From positions 1-11,469 of the forward strand of contig JAHEKA010000035.1 in NCBI GenBank assembly GCA_024638585.1: a stretch of 11,469 nucleotides of DNA. The letters are read 5' to 3'. The stretch's first letter is position 1. Every line of letters begins with the position of its first letter. A program made the position numbers and the translations under genes. The notes under the pieces were generated by a model. That model was given only the letters and a program-made list of their open reading frames with translations, had not been told where the DNA came from and ran no database searches. Positions 1 through 6,884 of the stretch are shown here, piece after piece. This stretch comes from Rhodospirillales bacterium. GTDB taxonomy: Bacteria > Pseudomonadota > Alphaproteobacteria > SMXQ01.

Positions 1-132
1 TGGGAGGAGTACACCCCTGAGACCGTCGAGGCCCTGATCGACATGGTCACCCGGGCGGTTCAGCGCATCTTGGGCCTGCCCGAGATCGCATCATCGCCCG
101 ACACGCCGCCCGACGCGGGGGCCGCACCATGA
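1..132 (+). CDS. C-terminal end of a probable TetR-family regulator (partial)
   Basis: The reading frame is open from base 1 and ends at TGA 130-132, giving 43 residues of a protein whose start lies left of the window. The visible tail is a helix (about residues 7-26: PETVEALIDMVTRAVQRILG) followed by a Pro/Ala/Asp-rich disordered end. It has no domain that identifies it by itself. An amphipathic last helix is what the ligand-binding half of TetR/AcrR repressors usually ends in, and such repressors commonly sit directly before RND efflux genes, so a local repressor of the downstream pump is the best guess. Its stop overlaps the adaptor start as ATGA, so it appears to be the first gene of the same operon. 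The family assignment rests mainly on context and is uncertain; that a coding region ends here is well supported. Confidence 0.55.
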   Translation, partial: WEEYTPETVEALIDMVTRAVQRILGLPEIASSPDTPPDAGAAP

Positions 133-1373
133 ATGGCCGCATGATCCTGCGTGTGGGCCTGCCGATCCTGATCCTGGCGGCGGCCGCCCTGGGGTTCGTT
201 TACCTGCGCGCCACCAAGCCGGAAACCGCCGCCAAGCCGCCATCGGAGCGCATCTGGACCGTTGCAACGGTGGCCGCGGTCCCCGAGGACGTCGAGCCGG
301 AGATCAAGACTTTCGGCCAGATCTTCGCGGGCCGCCAGGTGGAGTTGCGGCCCTTGGTGGAAGGCCGCGTGATCGAAACCGGGCCGGCCTTCGTCGAAGG
401 CGGCGTGGTCGACAAAGGCGAGTTGCTGATCGTCATCGACCCGTTCGACTACGCGAACCTGCGCGACGAACGCAAGGCGCAATTGGCCGAAGCGCGGGCA
501 CGGCTCGATGAGATCCGGGCCGAGCGCGATGGCGCCCGCAAACTGGTCAAGCGCGACCAGGAACAGGTGGCGCTGCGCCGGCGCGATGTCAAACGCCGGG
601 AGGGCCTGGCCGCCCGCGGCGTGACCTCGCAAAAAGCGTTGGACGATTCCCGCCTGGCGCTGTCGGAGGCCCGCCAGAGGCTGATCGAACGCCAGCGCAA
701 CATCGCCCAATACGGCGCCCGCATCGCGCAACAGGAAGCCGTGATCGATCGCTTGGAGGTGCAGGTGCGCCAGGCCGGCCGGGATCTCGAACAGACCCGT
801 CTTGTCGCGCCTTTCCAAGGGTTTCTCGCCGACGTCTCGACCGAGATCGGCAAGCGCGTGAGCCGCTCCGATCGGGTGGCGCGTTTGATCGATGCGGGCC
901 GGCTCGAGGTGCGCTTTCCTTTGTCGAATGAGAATTTCGGCCGGCTTCTGGCCGCCGGCGATTGGCGCGGGCGCAAGATCCGGGCCGTGTGGACGGCGGG
1001 TGACGTGGTCCGAACCTTCACCGCCACAATCGACCGTATCCAGGGCGAGGTCGACGCGGCCAAGGGTGGCGTGGATCTGTTCGCCCGCATCGACGGCGCC
1101 GGACCCGATACGCCGCTCAGGCCGGGCGCCTTCGTCGAGGTGTGGTTCAAGGAGAAGCGCTACGAAAAGCTGGTGCGCATCCCGGAAAGCGCACTGCATT
1201 CCGGTTCCACCGTCTTCCTGGCCCATGACGGCCGGCTCAAGGCCCAGACGATCGAGGTGGTGGCACGCAGCGGCAATGACGTCTTCATCCGCGGCACCTT
1301 CGATCCCGACGCCGAAGTGGTCGTCACCAAATTTCCCGAGATGGCGCCGGGCATGAAGATCCGGGTGCGGTGA
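129..1373 (+). CDS. RND efflux periplasmic adaptor (membrane fusion protein)
   Basis: This 414-residue protein is the periplasmic adaptor that joins an inner-membrane RND pump to an outer-membrane channel. An N-terminal hydrophobic segment (about 5-26, GLPILILAAAALGFVYL) acts as signal anchor; no lipobox cysteine is seen, so it is probably not a lipoprotein. Lipoyl/biotinyl-like half-domains lie at about 68-108 and 223-255 (ending VAPFQGFLADVSTEIGKRVS). Between them, at about 110-222, is a long Arg/Glu/Ala-rich alpha-helical hairpin, expected to be coiled coil and to contact the channel. A beta-barrel region (about 256-345) and a membrane-proximal region complete it. Length and order match AcrA/MexA-type (HlyD-superfamily) adaptors. 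The ATG overlaps the upstream stop by 4 bases (ATGA), and the stop TGA overlaps the permease ATG by one base. Coupling of this kind fits stoichiometric production with the pump. The substrate cannot be read from the sequence. Confidence 0.93.
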   Translation: MNGRMILRVGLPILILAAAALGFVYLRATKPETAAKPPSERIWTVATVAAVPEDVEPEIKTFGQIFAGRQVELRPLVEGRVIETGPAFVEGGVVDKGELLIVIDPFDYANLRDERKAQLAEARARLDEIRAERDGARKLVKRDQEQVALRRRDVKRREGLAARGVTSQKALDDSRLALSEARQRLIERQRNIAQYGARIAQQEAVIDRLEVQVRQAGRDLEQTRLVAPFQGFLADVSTEIGKRVSRSDRVARLIDAGRLEVRFPLSNENFGRLLAAGDWRGRKIRAVWTAGDVVRTFTATIDRIQGEVDAAKGGVDLFARIDGAGPDTPLRPGAFVEVWFKEKRYEKLVRIPESALHSGSTVFLAHDGRLKAQTIEVVARSGNDVFIRGTFDPDAEVVVTKFPEMAPGMKIRVR

Positions 1374-4300
1374 TGGACGGGCGCGGGGTGATCAATCTTT
1401 TCGTCCGCCACCCGACGGCGGCCAACCTGCTGATGGTCCTGATCATCCTGCTGGGCGTGTTTTCCCTGAGCCGCCTGAACGTTCAGTTCTTCCCCGATTT
1501 CGGTATCGATTGGGTGACCGTCCAGGTCGAATGGCCGGGCGCGTCGGCCGACGACGTGGATTCGACGATCGTCCAGGCCATCGAGCCTGAGGTGCGGTTC
1601 GTGGACGGGGTCAAGCGGGTGATTTCCTCGTCCTTCGAGGGGCGCGCCTCGGTTGCCGTCGAATTCCATGCCGGCACCGACATGCAGGCCGCACTTTCCA
1701 ATGTCGAAACCGGGGTAGGGCAGGTCACGACCCTGCCCGAGGACAGCCTGAAGCCGGTCATCCGCCGGGTGATCCGTTACGACACCATCGCCCGGTTGAT
1801 CATCAGCGGCCCTTATTCAGAGGCAACCCTGAAGGCGGTGGCCAAGAACATCCGCGACGGGCTCTTGAACCGGGGCATCCAGAAGGTCGACATGTTCGGT
1901 GCCCGGGATGAGGAAATCTGGGCCGAGATCCGGCCCGAGACCCTGCTGCGTCTGGACCTCACCCTGGCCGACGTGGCGGCCCGCATCCGCGAAACCTCGC
2001 GCGATCTGCCGTCGGGCAGCGTCCGCGGGGCTGCGGAAAAGCAGATCCGAAGCCTCGGCCTGATCAGGGAGGCGGGCCAGCTGGGCGAGGTTGAGATCAA
2101 GGCCCTGCCGGGTGGTGACAAGGTGCTGCTGCGCGACATCGCCGGCCTGTCCGAACGATTCGACACCGACGAGGCCCAGGCGCTGCGCGACGGCAAGCCC
2201 GCCATCGAGCTTCACGTCCAGCGGGCGGTCAATGCCGATGCCCTGCAACAGGCCGAGGTGATGAACGCCTATCTGGTCGAGATCGAGGGCCAGCTCCCGC
2301 CGGACATCGAAATCGAAAAGCACGCGGTGGCGGCAGACCTGATCCGCGGACGCATCGACCTGCTGCTGCGCAATGGCATCTCCGGCCTGGTGCTGGTGGT
2401 GGCGGTCCTGTTCGTCTTCCTCAACACCCGGGTCGCGTTCTGGGTTGCGGCGGGTATCCCGATCTCCCTCATGGCGACCATGACGATCATGCTGATGACC
2501 GGGCAGAGCATCAACATGATCAGCCTGTTCGGGATGATCATGGCCATCGGTATCGTCGTGGACGAGGCCATCGTCGTCGGCGAACATGGCGAACACCGCC
2601 TGCGGGCCGGCCTGCAGCCGCTGGCCGCGGCGGAAGCCGGGGCAACCCGCATGGCGGCGCCGGTGCTGGCATCGGCGCTCACCACCATTGCCGCGTTCAC
2701 GCCCTTGCTCGTGATCGGCGACATCATCGGCGTCATCATCGCCGCCATTCCGCTGGTGATCGTGACCATGATCGCCGCCAGCGTGCTGGAATGTTTCCTG
2801 ATCCTGCCGGCCCATCTGCGCGGTGCCTTCGGCCGGGCGGCCAAAAGCCACCATCCGCTCCGCGTTCGGTTCGATCGGGCGTTCGATCATTTCCGCGACA
2901 ACGTGTTCAGGCGGTCCATTGCCGCCTCGGTGCGCTGGCGCTACATGACCGTCTCCTGCGCCATCGCGGCCTTGCTTCTGTCGATCGGCCTGATCCAGGG
3001 TGGGCGGGTCAACTTCCAGTTCTTCCCTACGCCGGAATCAGATCGCATCCACGCCAATGTGGAGATGTCGGCGGGGACCCCAAGGGAAAGAACGCGGGTC
3101 GTCTTGGAAGAACTCGAACGCGCCGCCAAGGCCGCGGAGAAGACCCTGACCGGCGGCAAGGGCGGCTTGATCCATGTCTCCATCGCCAAGCTCGGCTCAC
3201 AGGTGGGACGTCAGGATGCGAGCCCCGCGAGCGGCGACAGCATCGGCGGCGTGAGCTTGGAACTGGAACCGTCCGACGCCCGCACCGTGCGGACCAAGGC
3301 CATGATCGCGCAATGGCGCGCGGAAATCCGGCCCATGGCCGGAGTGGAGACCCTGACCGTGGTGGGCGAGAGCGGCGGGCCGCCGGGCCGCGAGATCGAT
3401 ATCCGGCTTTCGGGAAAGGACACCACGGCGCTGAAACAGGCGGCCAGGGAAACCAAGGCGCTGCTGGCGCGTTATCCCGGCGTCAGCGACGTCGAGGACG
3501 ACCTGCCCTTCGGCAAGATCGAGGAGATCCTGAGCGTCACCCCCCGGGGCCGGGCGCTTGACTTTACCACCCAGACCGTCGCCAACCAGGTGCGCGATGC
3601 ATTCCAAGGGGCCGTCGCCACGCGGTTTGCCCGTGGGGACGAAGAGGTTCTGGTGCGGGTCCAGTTCCCGCGAACGAAGGCCGACGCGGCGGCGCTGGAC
3701 AGGCTGTACCTGCGCGCGCCGGGCGGTGCCGAGGTCGCGCTCAGCGAGGTCGTTGAACGCAAGCTCAAGCGCGGCTTTTCGCGCATCAAGCGCCAGGACG
3801 GGGTGCGCCAGGTGGCGGTGACGGCCGAGGTCGACGAAAGCGTCACCTCCAACAACACGGTCCTCGACGCCCTGGAGAAGGACGGCATCCGCGAGATCGC
3901 CGCGCGCCATGGTGCCACGGTCAGCTACGCCGGCAAGGCCGAGGAACAGGAACGGACGCTCGCCGACATGCGGATGGGGCTCCTTATCGGCCTGGTGACG
4001 ATCTACATCATCCTGGCCTGGGTCTTCGCCTCCTTCACCCGCCCCGTAGTGGTGATGCTGATCATCCCCTTCGGTCTGATCGGGGCGGTGGTCGGCCATT
4101 GGGCCTTGGGATACGACCTGACCATTCTCAGCCTGATCGCCCTGGTCGGCCTGGCCGGCATCGTGGTCAATGATTCGATCATCCTGGTCAGCACCATCGA
4201 CGAGCGCATCGGCGGCGGCGAGCCGTTGCATGAGGCCATCGTCAATGGGTCGCGCGATCGTCTGCGCGCCGTGATCCTGACTTCCGCCACCACCATCGGC

Positions 4301-4528
4301 GGCCTGTTGCCGCTTCTGTTCGAGCGCAGCTTCCAGGCCCAGTTCCTGATCCCCATGGCGCTGACCATCACCTTCGGCTTGGCCGCCGCGACCCTTCTGG
4401 TCCTGGTGGTGGTGCCCTCCCTGATCGCCATCCAGGGCGACGCGGGGGCGGCCATTGCCAAACTCATCGGCCGCCCGGTGGGGGCCGGTCCAGCGAAGAT
4501 TGAAGATGCCCGTCAGCCCGGAGAATAG
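1373..4528 (+). CDS. RND efflux transporter permease (AcrB/HAE1 type)
   Basis: This protein of about 1051 residues is the proton-driven inner-membrane pump of a tripartite efflux system. It shows the RND plan of 12 membrane segments and two large periplasmic porter loops: TM1 at about 15-35, loop at 36-335, TM2-6 at about 336-478, TM7 at about 524-545, second loop to about 865, then TM8-12 to about 1020. The start region (INLFVRHPTAANLLMVLIIL) and the motifs VQFFPDF and WPGASADDVD are typical. TM4 carries the proton-relay motif GIVVDEAIVVGE, Asp-Glu (2561-2566) where AcrB has Asp-Asp. TM10 carries GLAGIVVNDSIILV with Asn-Asp (4169-4174) where AcrB has its Lys; this form is common in non-AcrB branches. 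A GTG at 1370 is an alternative start; ATG 1373 was chosen because it gives the usual TGATG coupling with the adaptor stop. No TolC-like gene is adjacent, so the channel is presumably encoded elsewhere. Substrates are unknown. Confidence 0.95.
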   Translation: MDGRGVINLFVRHPTAANLLMVLIILLGVFSLSRLNVQFFPDFGIDWVTVQVEWPGASADDVDSTIVQAIEPEVRFVDGVKRVISSSFEGRASVAVEFHAGTDMQAALSNVETGVGQVTTLPEDSLKPVIRRVIRYDTIARLIISGPYSEATLKAVAKNIRDGLLNRGIQKVDMFGARDEEIWAEIRPETLLRLDLTLADVAARIRETSRDLPSGSVRGAAEKQIRSLGLIREAGQLGEVEIKALPGGDKVLLRDIAGLSERFDTDEAQALRDGKPAIELHVQRAVNADALQQAEVMNAYLVEIEGQLPPDIEIEKHAVAADLIRGRIDLLLRNGISGLVLVVAVLFVFLNTRVAFWVAAGIPISLMATMTIMLMTGQSINMISLFGMIMAIGIVVDEAIVVGEHGEHRLRAGLQPLAAAEAGATRMAAPVLASALTTIAAFTPLLVIGDIIGVIIAAIPLVIVTMIAASVLECFLILPAHLRGAFGRAAKSHHPLRVRFDRAFDHFRDNVFRRSIAASVRWRYMTVSCAIAALLLSIGLIQGGRVNFQFFPTPESDRIHANVEMSAGTPRERTRVVLEELERAAKAAEKTLTGGKGGLIHVSIAKLGSQVGRQDASPASGDSIGGVSLELEPSDARTVRTKAMIAQWRAEIRPMAGVETLTVVGESGGPPGREIDIRLSGKDTTALKQAARETKALLARYPGVSDVEDDLPFGKIEEILSVTPRGRALDFTTQTVANQVRDAFQGAVATRFARGDEEVLVRVQFPRTKADAAALDRLYLRAPGGAEVALSEVVERKLKRGFSRIKRQDGVRQVAVTAEVDESVTSNNTVLDALEKDGIREIAARHGATVSYAGKAEEQERTLADMRMGLLIGLVTIYIILAWVFASFTRPVVVMLIIPFGLIGAVVGHWALGYDLTILSLIALVGLAGIVVNDSIILVSTIDERIGGGEPLHEAIVNGSRDRLRAVILTSATTIGGLLPLLFERSFQAQFLIPMALTITFGLAAATLLVLVVVPSLIAIQGDAGAAIAKLIGRPVGAGPAKIEDARQPGE

Positions 4529-5558
4529 CGCCGCCCGGCTCGACCGCCGCCTGTCGGTCGCCCCGATGATGGATTGGACCGACCGGCACGAGCGTTTCTT
4601 CCTGCGCCAGATCACCAAGCGTACGCTGCTCTATACCGAGATGATCACAACCGGCGCCATCCTTCATGGCGATCGGGACCGGCTGCTGAAGTATCACCCG
4701 TGCGAACACCCGGTGGCCCTGCAGGTCGGCGGCGCGGACGCGAAAGATCTCTCCAAATGCGCCGCCATCGCCGCCGAGCTGGGCTATGACGAGATCAACC
4801 TCAATATCGGCTGTCCGTCGGACCGGGTGCAGTCGGGCCGTTTCGGCGCCTGCCTGATGGCCGAGCCTGCCCGCGTCGCCGATTGTGTCGCCGCCATGGG
4901 CGGGCATGGCTTGCCGGTGACGGTCAAGTGCCGTATCGGCATCGACGGGCGGGAGGATTACGAAGACCTCGCAGGCTTCGTCGCCACCGTGCGGCAGGGC
5001 GGGGTAACCTCTTTCGCCGTCCACGCCCGCATCGCCGTGCTGGAAGGGTTGAGCGCCAAGGAAAACCGCGAAATCCCGCCGCTGCGCTATGATGATGTTT
5101 ACCGGCTGAAAGCGGATTGTCCCGAGCTCGAGATCGTCCTCAACGGCGGCGTCTTGGACCTCGATCAAGCAAGGGCGCATCTTGATCGCGTCGATGGCGT
5201 GATGGTCGGCCGGGCGGCCTACCAGAATCCCTGGATGCTGGTGCGCGCGGACCAAGAGGTGTTCGGCGAACCGGGTCCGGGCCCGAGCCCCGATGAGGTG
5301 ATCGCGGTCCTCGCCGATTATGCGGAGGCGCACATGAGCGCCGGCGGGCGGCTGTCGGAGGTCACCCGCCATGTCCTCGGCCTGTTCCAAGCCGTGCCCG
5401 GCGCTCGGGCCTGGCGGCGCCACCTTTCGGAAAATGCCCCTAAGCCCGGCGCCGGGCTGGAGGTTCTGTTCGCGGCCGCCCAAAAGGTGCCGGCGGAGAT
5501 CCGCTCGGCCCGCGCGAATGAAGCCGCGCCCGAGCCGCGCCAGTCGATACCGTCATAG
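4506..5558 (+). CDS. dusA: tRNA-dihydrouridine(20/20a) synthase DusA
   Basis: This 350-residue FMN/NADPH-dependent enzyme reduces uridine to dihydrouridine in the D-loop of cytosolic tRNA; the DusA class acts at U20/U20a. The N-terminal TIM barrel begins with the FMN-site motif SVAPMMDWTDRH (17-28), followed by LYTEMITTGAILHGD (42-56). Next come YDEINLNIGCPSDRVQSGRF (94-113) and GACLM with the expected catalytic Cys116. VKCRIGID (140-147), the phosphate/FMN-region HAR (173-175) and GVMVGRAAYQNPW near nt 5200-5235 complete the barrel. A helical tRNA-binding domain ends with LGLFQAVPGARAWRRHLSE. The class-specific SDRVQ and GLSAKENREIPPL motifs favour DusA over DusB/DusC. An in-frame TTG at 4455 would add 17 residues inside the permease gene; ATG 4506 was preferred because family similarity starts just after it. 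The gene overlaps the permease end by 23 bases, so it is probably co-transcribed, though functionally unrelated to efflux. Confidence 0.94.
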   Translation: MPVSPENSAARLDRRLSVAPMMDWTDRHERFFLRQITKRTLLYTEMITTGAILHGDRDRLLKYHPCEHPVALQVGGADAKDLSKCAAIAAELGYDEINLNIGCPSDRVQSGRFGACLMAEPARVADCVAAMGGHGLPVTVKCRIGIDGREDYEDLAGFVATVRQGGVTSFAVHARIAVLEGLSAKENREIPPLRYDDVYRLKADCPELEIVLNGGVLDLDQARAHLDRVDGVMVGRAAYQNPWMLVRADQEVFGEPGPGPSPDEVIAVLADYAEAHMSAGGRLSEVTRHVLGLFQAVPGARAWRRHLSENAPKPGAGLEVLFAAAQKVPAEIRSARANEAAPEPRQSIPS

Positions 5559-5580
5559 ATCGCGTTGCCTGGCTTGGCCG

Positions 5581-5618
5581 AAAAAGCCCTTATTTAAAGG
5601 TCCCTTTAATTAAAGGGC
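5581..5618 (-). terminator. Intrinsic terminator of the suf operon
   Basis: Read on the minus strand, 48 bases after the sufA stop codon, the sequence folds as GCCCTT (5618-5613) pairing with AAGGGC (5591-5586). The helix continues inward, with a bulged T and an A/A mismatch, into TTAAAG/CTTTAA around a GGAC loop. TTTTT follows immediately (5585-5581). A stem of about 13 base pairs ending in GC pairs directly before a T-run is the classical Rho-independent form. The T-run lies on the minus strand only, so it serves sufA rather than dusA. The pairing was worked out by hand, without an energy calculation. Confidence 0.78.
5602..5617. repeat. Perfect 16-bp palindrome CCCTTTAATTAAAGGG
   Basis: The 16 bases read the same on both strands. 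The palindrome sits within the convergent dusA/sufA spacer and shares bases with one arm of the terminator, so it offers an alternative hairpin (CCCTTT/AAAGGG with an AATT loop). An imperfect copy of its core (CCCTTATTTAAAGG) lies just to its left at 5587-5600. Two shorter palindromes follow to the right: AAGCGCTT (5628-5635) and CTTTATAAAG (5641-5650). No gene starts here, so an operator role is unlikely; RNA 3'-end structure is the simpler reading. Confidence 0.85.
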
Positions 5619-5665
5619 CATCAAATCAAGCGCTTTTCGGCTTTATAAAGATTAAGGATAACGGG

Positions 5666-6025
5666 TCAGACGCTGAAGCTTTCGCCGCAGCCGCAGCGCG
5701 CGGTCTCGTTGGGATTGCGGAAGACGAAGCCGGATTCGAGCGGCTTGTCCTCGTAGTCGATCACCGTGCCGAACAGGTAGAGCATCGCCATGGGATCGAT
5801 GACGATGGTTACACCCTTGTCCTCGACTACCTGGTCGGCGGCGCCGATCTCGCGTGCGTAGTCCATCTTGTAGGTCTTGCCCGAGCAGCCCCCTTCACCG
5901 ACGCCGATCCACAGCCCCTTCACCGGCTCGTCGGCGGCGGCGAGGATCTTCTTGGCGTGTTCGGCCGCGGCCTCGGTCAGGGCGAGGATGGGGGGCCGTT
6001 CCTGCGTATTCGTGGTGTCCGTCAT
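5666..6025 (-). CDS. sufA: A-type iron-sulfur carrier, SufA/IscA (HesB) family
   Basis: This 119-residue cytosolic A-type carrier is thought to receive Fe-S clusters from the SufBCD scaffold and pass them to apo-enzymes. The three family cysteines are present in the standard layout: Cys47 in GGCSG and Cys111/Cys113 in the C-terminal CGCGESF. The core ILALTEAAAEHAKKIL, SGKTYKMDYA and VIDPMAMLYLFGTVIDY matches the HesB/IscA fold. IscA, SufA and ErpA are hard to separate by sequence; its place as last gene of a suf operon supports SufA. The first 12 or so residues are a polar extension. A strong ribosome-binding site precedes ATG 6025, and the gap to sufT is 15 bases. A good intrinsic terminator follows its stop codon. 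Confidence 0.93.
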   Translation of the reverse strand: MTDTTNTQERPPILALTEAAAEHAKKILAAADEPVKGLWIGVGEGGCSGKTYKMDYAREIGAADQVVEDKGVTIVIDPMAMLYLFGTVIDYEDKPLESGFVFRNPNETARCGCGESFSV

Positions 6026-6030
6026 CGCAA

Positions 6031-6037
6031 CACCTCT
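6031..6037 (-). promoter_or_regulatory. Ribosome-binding site of sufA
   Basis: On the minus strand AGAGGTG lies five bases before the sufA ATG, a near-ideal Shine-Dalgarno match. It is the strongest in the operon and supports the start at 6025. Confidence 0.75.
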
Positions 6038-6040
6038 TTC

Positions 6041-6430
6041 CTAGATAAAGCCCAGTTCAAGCTTGGCGGCTTCGGACATGCGGTCCGGCGTCCAGGGCGG
6101 ATCCCACACCAGTTCCACGTAGACCTCCCGCACGCCGGGCACGGTGCCGACCCTGTATTCGACCTCGCCGGGCATCGATTCGGCGACCGGGCAGTTGGGG
6201 GTGGTCAGCGTCATGACGACCCGCACGTCGCCTTCGCTGGTCGTCTCCACGTCGTAGACCAGGCCGAGCTCGTAAATGTTGACCGGAATCTCCGGGTCCG
6301 TGACGGTGCACAGCATCTCGATCACCGCCTGCTTCAGGGCATCGGTGTCGCACTCCGGTGCGGCGCCTTCCGGCGTCTCCGGCTTGGTTTCGGCTTCGGC
6401 TTCGGGATCCATACGGGTGGGTTCGTCCAT
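6041..6430 (-). CDS. sufT: SUF system protein SufT (DUF59/MIP18 family)
   Basis: This 129-residue protein belongs to the DUF59 (MIP18/PaaD-like) family, whose members help mature Fe-S proteins; in bacteria SufT is linked to Fe-S maturation, but its exact reaction is not settled. The core begins near residue 30 and includes TDPEIPVNIYELGLVYDV (44-61), TLTTPNCPVAESMPGEV with the conserved Cys80 (74-90), and VYVELVWDPPWTPDRMSEAA (103-122). These are the hallmark motifs of the family. Residues 1-27 form an acidic, Pro/Glu/Thr-rich extension (DPEAEAETKPETPE) that looks disordered; Met7 is a possible later start. ATG 6430 was chosen because GGAG at 6441-6438, within the sufU end, is seven bases upstream. 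The gap to sufU is four bases. In many alphaproteobacteria this gene sits between sufS and sufA, which agrees with the arrangement here. Confidence 0.9.
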   Translation of the reverse strand: MDEPTRMDPEAEAETKPETPEGAAPECDTDALKQAVIEMLCTVTDPEIPVNIYELGLVYDVETTSEGDVRVVMTLTTPNCPVAESMPGEVEYRVGTVPGVREVYVELVWDPPWTPDRMSEAAKLELGFI

Positions 6431-6434
6431 GGCG

Positions 6435-6884
6435 CTACTCCGTCACCACCGTGTCGTCGATATCGTCCAGGGCCGCTTTCATGGTGTGCCAGGCCAGGGT
6501 CGCGCATTTGACCCGCATGGGATAGCCGCGCACGCCCGCCAGAACGTTGAGCTTGTCGAGCGCCTCATCCAGCGGCTCGTCCTTGTCCGCCGTCACCAGT
6601 TCATGGAAGCTCTCGAACATGGCGCGCGCTTCCTCTTCGGTCTTGCCCTTCATCAGTTCCGTCATCAGCGAGGCCGAGGCGGTGGAAATGGCGCAGCCCC
6701 GGCCGTCGAAACTCACGTCCTTGACGATGCCGTCTTCCACCAGGGCATAGATGGTGAACTTGTCGCCGCACAGCGGATTGTTGCCCTTGGCCTCGCGATT
6801 GGACGGCTCGTGATGGCCGAAATTCCGCGGACTGCGGGAATGATCCAGGATCACTTCCTGATAGAGATCACGCAAATCAGACAT
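6435..6884 (-). CDS. sufU: Zinc-dependent sulfurtransferase/scaffold SufU
   Basis: This 149-residue IscU-fold protein accepts persulfide sulfur from SufS and hands it to the SufBCD complex. The zinc or cluster ligands are intact: Cys39 and Asp41 in NPLCGD, Cys64 in GRGCAIS and Cys127 in VKCATLAW. The segment between Cys64 and Cys127 is longer than in IscU and includes the insert FHELVTADKDEPLDEALDKL (93-112), typical of SufU. The LPPVK chaperone-binding motif of IscU is missing; VRGYPMRVKCATLAW stands in that position. All this favours SufU over IscU or NifU. Its ATG overlaps the sufS stop by one base (TGATG), and GGGAG at 6900-6896 serves as ribosome-binding site. Being next to sufS, and with no sufE seen, it is probably the dedicated SufS partner. 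Confidence 0.92.
   Translation of the reverse strand: MSDLRDLYQEVILDHSRSPRNFGHHEPSNREAKGNNPLCGDKFTIYALVEDGIVKDVSFDGRGCAISTASASLMTELMKGKTEEEARAMFESFHELVTADKDEPLDEALDKLNVLAGVRGYPMRVKCATLAWHTMKAALDDIDDTVVTE

Noticed and set aside
60..1226. 388-codon minus-strand open frame opposite the adaptor gene
   Set aside because: It is a shadow of the adaptor, which has clear domains and overlaps both neighbours in operon fashion.
4455..4505. TTG start giving dusA 17 more residues
   Set aside because: The extra residues lie wholly in the permease 3' end and no good ribosome-binding site supports the TTG.
3197..4618. 473-codon open frame on the minus strand opposite the RND permease and dusA start
   Set aside because: The translation is Gly/Asp/Gln/His-rich nonsense typical of the reverse frame of GC-rich coding DNA; the permease on the other strand explains the region.
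5602..5617. The 16-bp palindrome as a regulator binding site
   Set aside because: It lies between two gene ends with no start codon nearby, and it overlaps a working terminator stem.
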